This document shows positions 4,602 to 7,716 of a stretch of 7,716 nt of DNA, in pieces; position 1 is the stretch's first letter; every line of letters begins with the position of its first letter. A program made the position numbers and the translations under genes. The DNA is from WVWW01 sp041568335 (GTDB lineage Bacteria > Acidobacteriota > Polarisedimenticolia > Polarisedimenticolales > Polarisedimenticolaceae): contig JBFFZZ010000141.1 of NCBI GenBank assembly GCA_041568335.1, positions 1 to 7,716 on the forward strand. Direction: 5' to 3'. The notes below the pieces were generated by a model. It was not told where the DNA came from, did not search any database, and saw nothing but the letters and a program-made list of their open reading frames with translations.

Positions 4602-7600
4602 GTGGCACGCCGGTCAAAAGACACGCAGCGCAAATCCGCGCGCGAGTCTGCGCGACGCCCCGTCTGTCTGGAACCCCTCGAGCCCCGCGTTCTCCTGTCC
4701 GCCGATCCGACGCTGCTCGGTGCGCTCGAAGCGAGCGTGGACGACGATCCGACGCGTCCGGTCGAGCAGGCCTCGGTCACCTCGAAGCGTTACGATCCGG
4801 GTGCGGCGAACGGTTTCGTCGACGCCGCGGACATGAACGACGAGTGGATCGTCGAGGATGGCGACGGCGGTGGTGCCGACGCCTTGGCGCCGGCGACCGA
4901 GTGGGTCGTCGAGGCTCCGGCGACGGTATCCGGGACCGCGGCCGCGAACGACACGAGCCAGGGTGTCGACGGCGCGCGCAACACCGACGTGGCGACGCTG
5001 GACGCTGCCACGACGCAAGAGGATGCCGCCGGAATGGCCGCGCCTTCCGAGCCGCTCGCCGCGAGCGAGACCGACCCGGATGAGAGCGACGCGCAATCGT
5101 CGCTCGCCGTCGACGCGCCTGATGCGCCGAGCGCCACCCACATCAATTCAAGCGAAGAACCGATCACCAACGAAGTACCCGAGGACTCCCTCGCGCGCGG
5201 CCCTCCGAGCCATGGCCCGAACCTTTCAGCACCTCACGTCCAGAATCCCTCGAATAGCGGTAGCTCCGGCCCGTCCGAGGGTTCTTCTGTACCCACCGAC
5301 GAAGCGCTCCGGAGCCTTCTCGACGCCGTCATCGCGCGCTGGCTCGCCCTCGATCCTTCCCTCGATCTCACTTCGCTCGACGATCTGACGATCGGCGCTG
5401 TCGATCTCGCCGACGGTCGTCTGGTCGAGACCGACGGAGCCTCGATCCTCGTCGACACCGACGCGGACGGCTACGGCTGGTTCATCGACCTGTCCCCATC
5501 GGATGACACCGAGTTCGGCCAGTCGTTGAACGACGACACACTCGTCGCGCAGCTCGACAGCGAGGCGCACGGCCGTGTCGATCTGCTCACCGTGCTGATG
5601 CGTGAGGTCGGCCGGCTGCTCGGCGTCGCGACCTCGGATCCCGCGACGGCTCCCGGGCAACGCGCGGTGGCCACGCTGCCGGCCTCGCCGCCCGGCGGCC
5701 TCGGCGGCTCCTCGGTCGCCACGACGATCTCCACCGTGCGGGACGACTCGCCGGTTCTCGACCTGTCGCTCGAGACCGCCGACGTGACGATCCGGATCCT
5801 GCCCGACGGCCGCGTCGTCGTCAGCGGATCGACGGACAGGGACGGGATCTACACCGGGCTCACCGACATCATCGGCGGCAGCGGCAACGACACGCTCGTC
5901 GGGTCGGACCACGACAACGTGTGGCTCGTGGACGCCGCGGACCGTGGAGAGGTCAACGGCCTGCGTTTCGAGGCGATCGAAAACCTGACCGGTGGCTCCG
6001 GCCGGGACATGTTCATTTTTGCAGATGCCGCGACGGTCTCGGGAAGGGTCGATGGCGGGGCCGGGATCAACGTCCTCGACTACTCGGCCTACACCACCCC
6101 GGTGATCGTCGATCTGACCGCCGCGACGGCGACCGGGACCGGGGAGGTCTTCGGCATCCGCGACGTCAGCGGCGGGCTCGGCGACGACTCGCTCCGCGGG
6201 GACGCGGGCGACAACGTCCTGCTCGGCGGCGCGGGCAACGACACGCTGATCCTCGGCAGCGGCGGCGGCGCGGCCGACGGGGGGGCCGGGGACGATACGC
6301 TGGTCGGACCCGACACCGACCGCGGCTGGCTGATCACGGGCGACGGCGTCGGGTCGTCCGGCCCGGTGGCGTTCAGCAACATCGAGCACCTGATCGGGGG
6401 CAGCGGAGACGACACCTTCGTCTACCAGGACGACGACGCCTGGATCGCCGGGATCGTCGACGGCGGCGACGGCTACGACACCTCGGACACCTCGGCCCGC
6501 CAGGCCGCGGTCGTGGCCTACGTGCTGGCCGCCGGCTCGAGCGCCGCCAGCGGCTTCAAGCGCTTCGAGCGGCTCATCGGGAGCGCGGGGACCGACACCC
6601 TGGTCGGACCGGCCAGCGGTGTCTCCTGGACGATCTGGGGCGCCGACGCGGGCCTGGTCGACAACGTCGAGTTCAGCGGCTTCGAGAACCTCACCGCGGG
6701 GGCGGGCGACGACACCTTCACCCTCACCGGGGTCGGCGCCGTCAGCGGGCTCGTCGACGGCGGCGCCGGGTCGAACACCCTCGTCGGGCCGAGCAGCGCC
6801 ACGACCTGGTCCGTCGGCGGGATCGACAGCGGGATCGTCGCCGGGACCTCCTTCCGGGCCTTCAAGCATCTGATCGGCGGCGTGGCCGACGACATCTTCG
6901 TCGTGTCGGGTACCGCGAGCCTCTCGGGAACGATCGACGGTGGAGCGGGTCAGAACACGCTCGACCTCACCGCGCGCGCTTCCGCCTCGGTGGACCTCGA
7001 GACAGCCGGCGCTCCGGGCATGGCCGGCTTTGCCAACATCCACACCCTGCTCGCGAGCGGCGGAACCCTGATCGGTCCGGCGGCGGACACCGGCTGGACG
7101 CTGGGCGGTCCGGGAGCCGGAACCGTCGCGGGGTTCTCCTACTCCGGCTTCACGACCCTCGTCGGCGGCGCGGGCGTCCACACCTTGACCGGTCCGGACG
7201 GTCCGACCGCCTGGACGCTGACGGCGCCCGGAGAGGGGTCGGTCGCCGGCACGCAGTTCTCGGCCTTCACGAACCTGATCGGCGGGGCCGGGAACGACAC
7301 CTTCACGCTACTTTCCGGCGCGACGGTCGGCGGGACCCTCATCGGCGGCACCGGGCTCAACACGCTGATCGGACCCGACGACCCGGCCGTGACCTGGAAC
7401 GTCACCGGCGTCAACGCCGGGACGGTCTCCGGGACCGCCTTCGCCGCGATGGTGAACCTCGTCGGCGGCAGCGGGGCCGACCTCTTCGCGATCGCCGACG
7501 GCGCGCGCATCACCGGGTCGGTCGACGGCGGCGCCGGCTCCAACACGCTCGACCTGTCGGCCCGCGTCGCCGCGGCGACCGTGAATCTCGGGACGAGCAT

Positions 7601-7716
7601 CGCCGACGGCGCCGGGTCGATCGCCAACCTGCAGACCTTCCTGGGCAACGGCGGCGCGTTCATCGGTCCGGACGCGATCTCCCTTTGGGACATCACGACG
7701 ACCGACGCCGGTACCG
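4602..7716 (+). CDS. Giant LEPR-XLL protein with protease-like domain and RTX/beta repeats (3' end outside window)
   Basis: The frame is open from GTG 4602 to the window edge with no stop: 1038 residues visible. The start is fixed by an in-frame TGA at 4596 and by GGGGGA (about 4590-4595) 6 bases upstream. The N-terminus is basic, then carries LEPRVLLSAD (residues 26-35), the hallmark of LEPR-XLL proteins. These are very large, probably surface or secreted proteins. Residues 37-230 are acidic, low-complexity and probably disordered. Residues 233-345 resemble the metalloprotease-like module common after LEPR-XLL (DGYGWF near 288-294, then a VDLLTVLMRE helix), but the HExxH site reads R334-E-V-G-R338. 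From about 425 on there are RTX nonapeptides and Gly/Asp-rich repeats, typical of Ca2+-binding beta-rolls. There is no classical signal peptide. Only one Cys (C22) and about five Lys are visible. Type I secretion is plausible, but the C-terminus and transporter genes are not in view. Adhesin or matrix function is inference. Confidence 0.9.
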   Translation, partial: MARRSKDTQRKSARESARRPVCLEPLEPRVLLSADPTLLGALEASVDDDPTRPVEQASVTSKRYDPGAANGFVDAADMNDEWIVEDGDGGGADALAPATEWVVEAPATVSGTAAANDTSQGVDGARNTDVATLDAATTQEDAAGMAAPSEPLAASETDPDESDAQSSLAVDAPDAPSATHINSSEEPITNEVPEDSLARGPPSHGPNLSAPHVQNPSNSGSSGPSEGSSVPTDEALRSLLDAVIARWLALDPSLDLTSLDDLTIGAVDLADGRLVETDGASILVDTDADGYGWFIDLSPSDDTEFGQSLNDDTLVAQLDSEAHGRVDLLTVLMREVGRLLGVATSDPATAPGQRAVATLPASPPGGLGGSSVATTISTVRDDSPVLDLSLETADVTIRILPDGRVVVSGSTDRDGIYTGLTDIIGGSGNDTLVGSDHDNVWLVDAADRGEVNGLRFEAIENLTGGSGRDMFIFADAATVSGRVDGGAGINVLDYSAYTTPVIVDLTAATATGTGEVFGIRDVSGGLGDDSLRGDAGDNVLLGGAGNDTLILGSGGGAADGGAGDDTLVGPDTDRGWLITGDGVGSSGPVAFSNIEHLIGGSGDDTFVYQDDDAWIAGIVDGGDGYDTSDTSARQAAVVAYVLAAGSSAASGFKRFERLIGSAGTDTLVGPASGVSWTIWGADAGLVDNVEFSGFENLTAGAGDDTFTLTGVGAVSGLVDGGAGSNTLVGPSSATTWSVGGIDSGIVAGTSFRAFKHLIGGVADDIFVVSGTASLSGTIDGGAGQNTLDLTARASASVDLETAGAPGMAGFANIHTLLASGGTLIGPAADTGWTLGGPGAGTVAGFSYSGFTTLVGGAGVHTLTGPDGPTAWTLTAPGEGSVAGTQFSAFTNLIGGAGNDTFTLLSGATVGGTLIGGTGLNTLIGPDDPAVTWNVTGVNAGTVSGTAFAAMVNLVGGSGADLFAIADGARITGSVDGGAGSNTLDLSARVAAATVNLGTSIADGAGSIANLQTFLGNGGAFIGPDAISLWDITTTDAGT
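5889..7716 (+). repeat. Modular 39-100 residue repeat array in the LEPR-XLL protein
   Basis: Eight repeat starts (TLVGP-like, followed by a Trp) are encoded at about 5889, 6291, 6594, 6774, 7062, 7179, 7359 and 7656. Spacings are 134, 101, 60, 96, 39, 60 and 99 residues. The core A module is TLVGPxxxxxW, then GxVxGxxFxxFxNLxGG (about 39 aa). An optional B module begins DTF and ends VDGGAG (about 21 aa). An optional C module begins LDLSAR and ends near a GG-x pair (about 36-39 aa). The array continues past the window edge. Confidence 0.75.
6171..6305 (+). repeat. Tandem RTX nonapeptides in the LEPR-XLL protein
   Basis: Five 9-residue steps run in register over residues 524-568: GGLGDDSLR, GDAGDNVLL, GGAGNDTLI, a degenerate LGSGGGAAD, then GGAGDDTLV. 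Four of the five fit the Ca2+-binding consensus GGxGxDxUx. An isolated copy, GGSGNDTLV, is encoded at 5874-5900. In known RTX proteins such runs fold into a parallel beta-roll on Ca2+ binding outside the cell. Confidence 0.8.

Noticed and set aside
4603..4619. TGGCAC resembling a sigma-54 -24 element
   Set aside because: The expected TTGC -12 element is absent at the right spacing, and the site lies inside the start of the coding region.
4595..5083. ATG at 4595 as the start of the gene after the gap
   Set aside because: Its frame gives an Arg-rich product without domains. The GTG at 4602 in another frame gives the LEPR-XLL protein and has the better ribosome-binding spacing.
5226..7181. Minus-strand open frame of 651 codons opposite the LEPR-XLL repeats
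   Set aside because: The apparent repeats are just the reverse complement of the Gly/Asp-rich repeats, with biased R/G/V/D/A content. The + strand frame has a proper start, an LEPR-XLL motif and RTX motifs.

Overview
This 7.7 kb window comes from a GC-rich bacterial chromosome. Coding sequence shows strong G/C preference at third codon positions, and two short AT-richer gaps stand out. The gene content fits a Gram-negative of the broad deltaproteobacterial/Myxococcota type or a related GC-rich lineage: a fused SpmA-SpmB protein, a COG1579-RNase H-YggS cluster, and a large LEPR-XLL/RTX-like surface protein. That placement is an inference from gene content, and no rRNA or other marker confirms it. 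All convincing genes are on the + strand. I see no tRNA, rRNA, CRISPR array or insertion sequence.

Left part (1-2248): the 3' end of an iodotyrosine-deiodinase-like nitroreductase, then a hemerythrin (HHE) protein, then a 428-aa membrane protein joining SpmA-like and SpmB-like nucleoside-recognition/Gate domains. The last two are only 14 bases apart and probably share a transcript.

Middle part (2249-4388): a gap with a plausible sigma-70 promoter, a hairpin-rich leader of about 160 nt and an unusual start region opens a tight three-gene operon. It encodes a coiled-coil/zinc-ribbon COG1579 protein, an RNase HI-family protein and a YggS-type PLP homeostasis protein. The genes overlap by 14 and 8 bases, which suggests translational coupling.

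Right part (4389-7716): a 213-base AT-richer regulatory gap with a terminator-like hairpin, a 10-bp direct repeat and a possible promoter. It is followed by a very large GTG-initiated ORF (1038 codons visible, open at the window edge). The product begins with an LEPR-XLL motif (LEPRVLLSAD), followed by an acidic low-complexity stretch. Next comes a domain resembling the metalloprotease-like module of this family, in which the expected HExxH site reads RExxR. The rest is RTX nonapeptides and a modular beta-type repeat array with a higher-order period of about 195-198 residues. The most notable features of the window are this degenerate protease-like domain and the nested repeat architecture.
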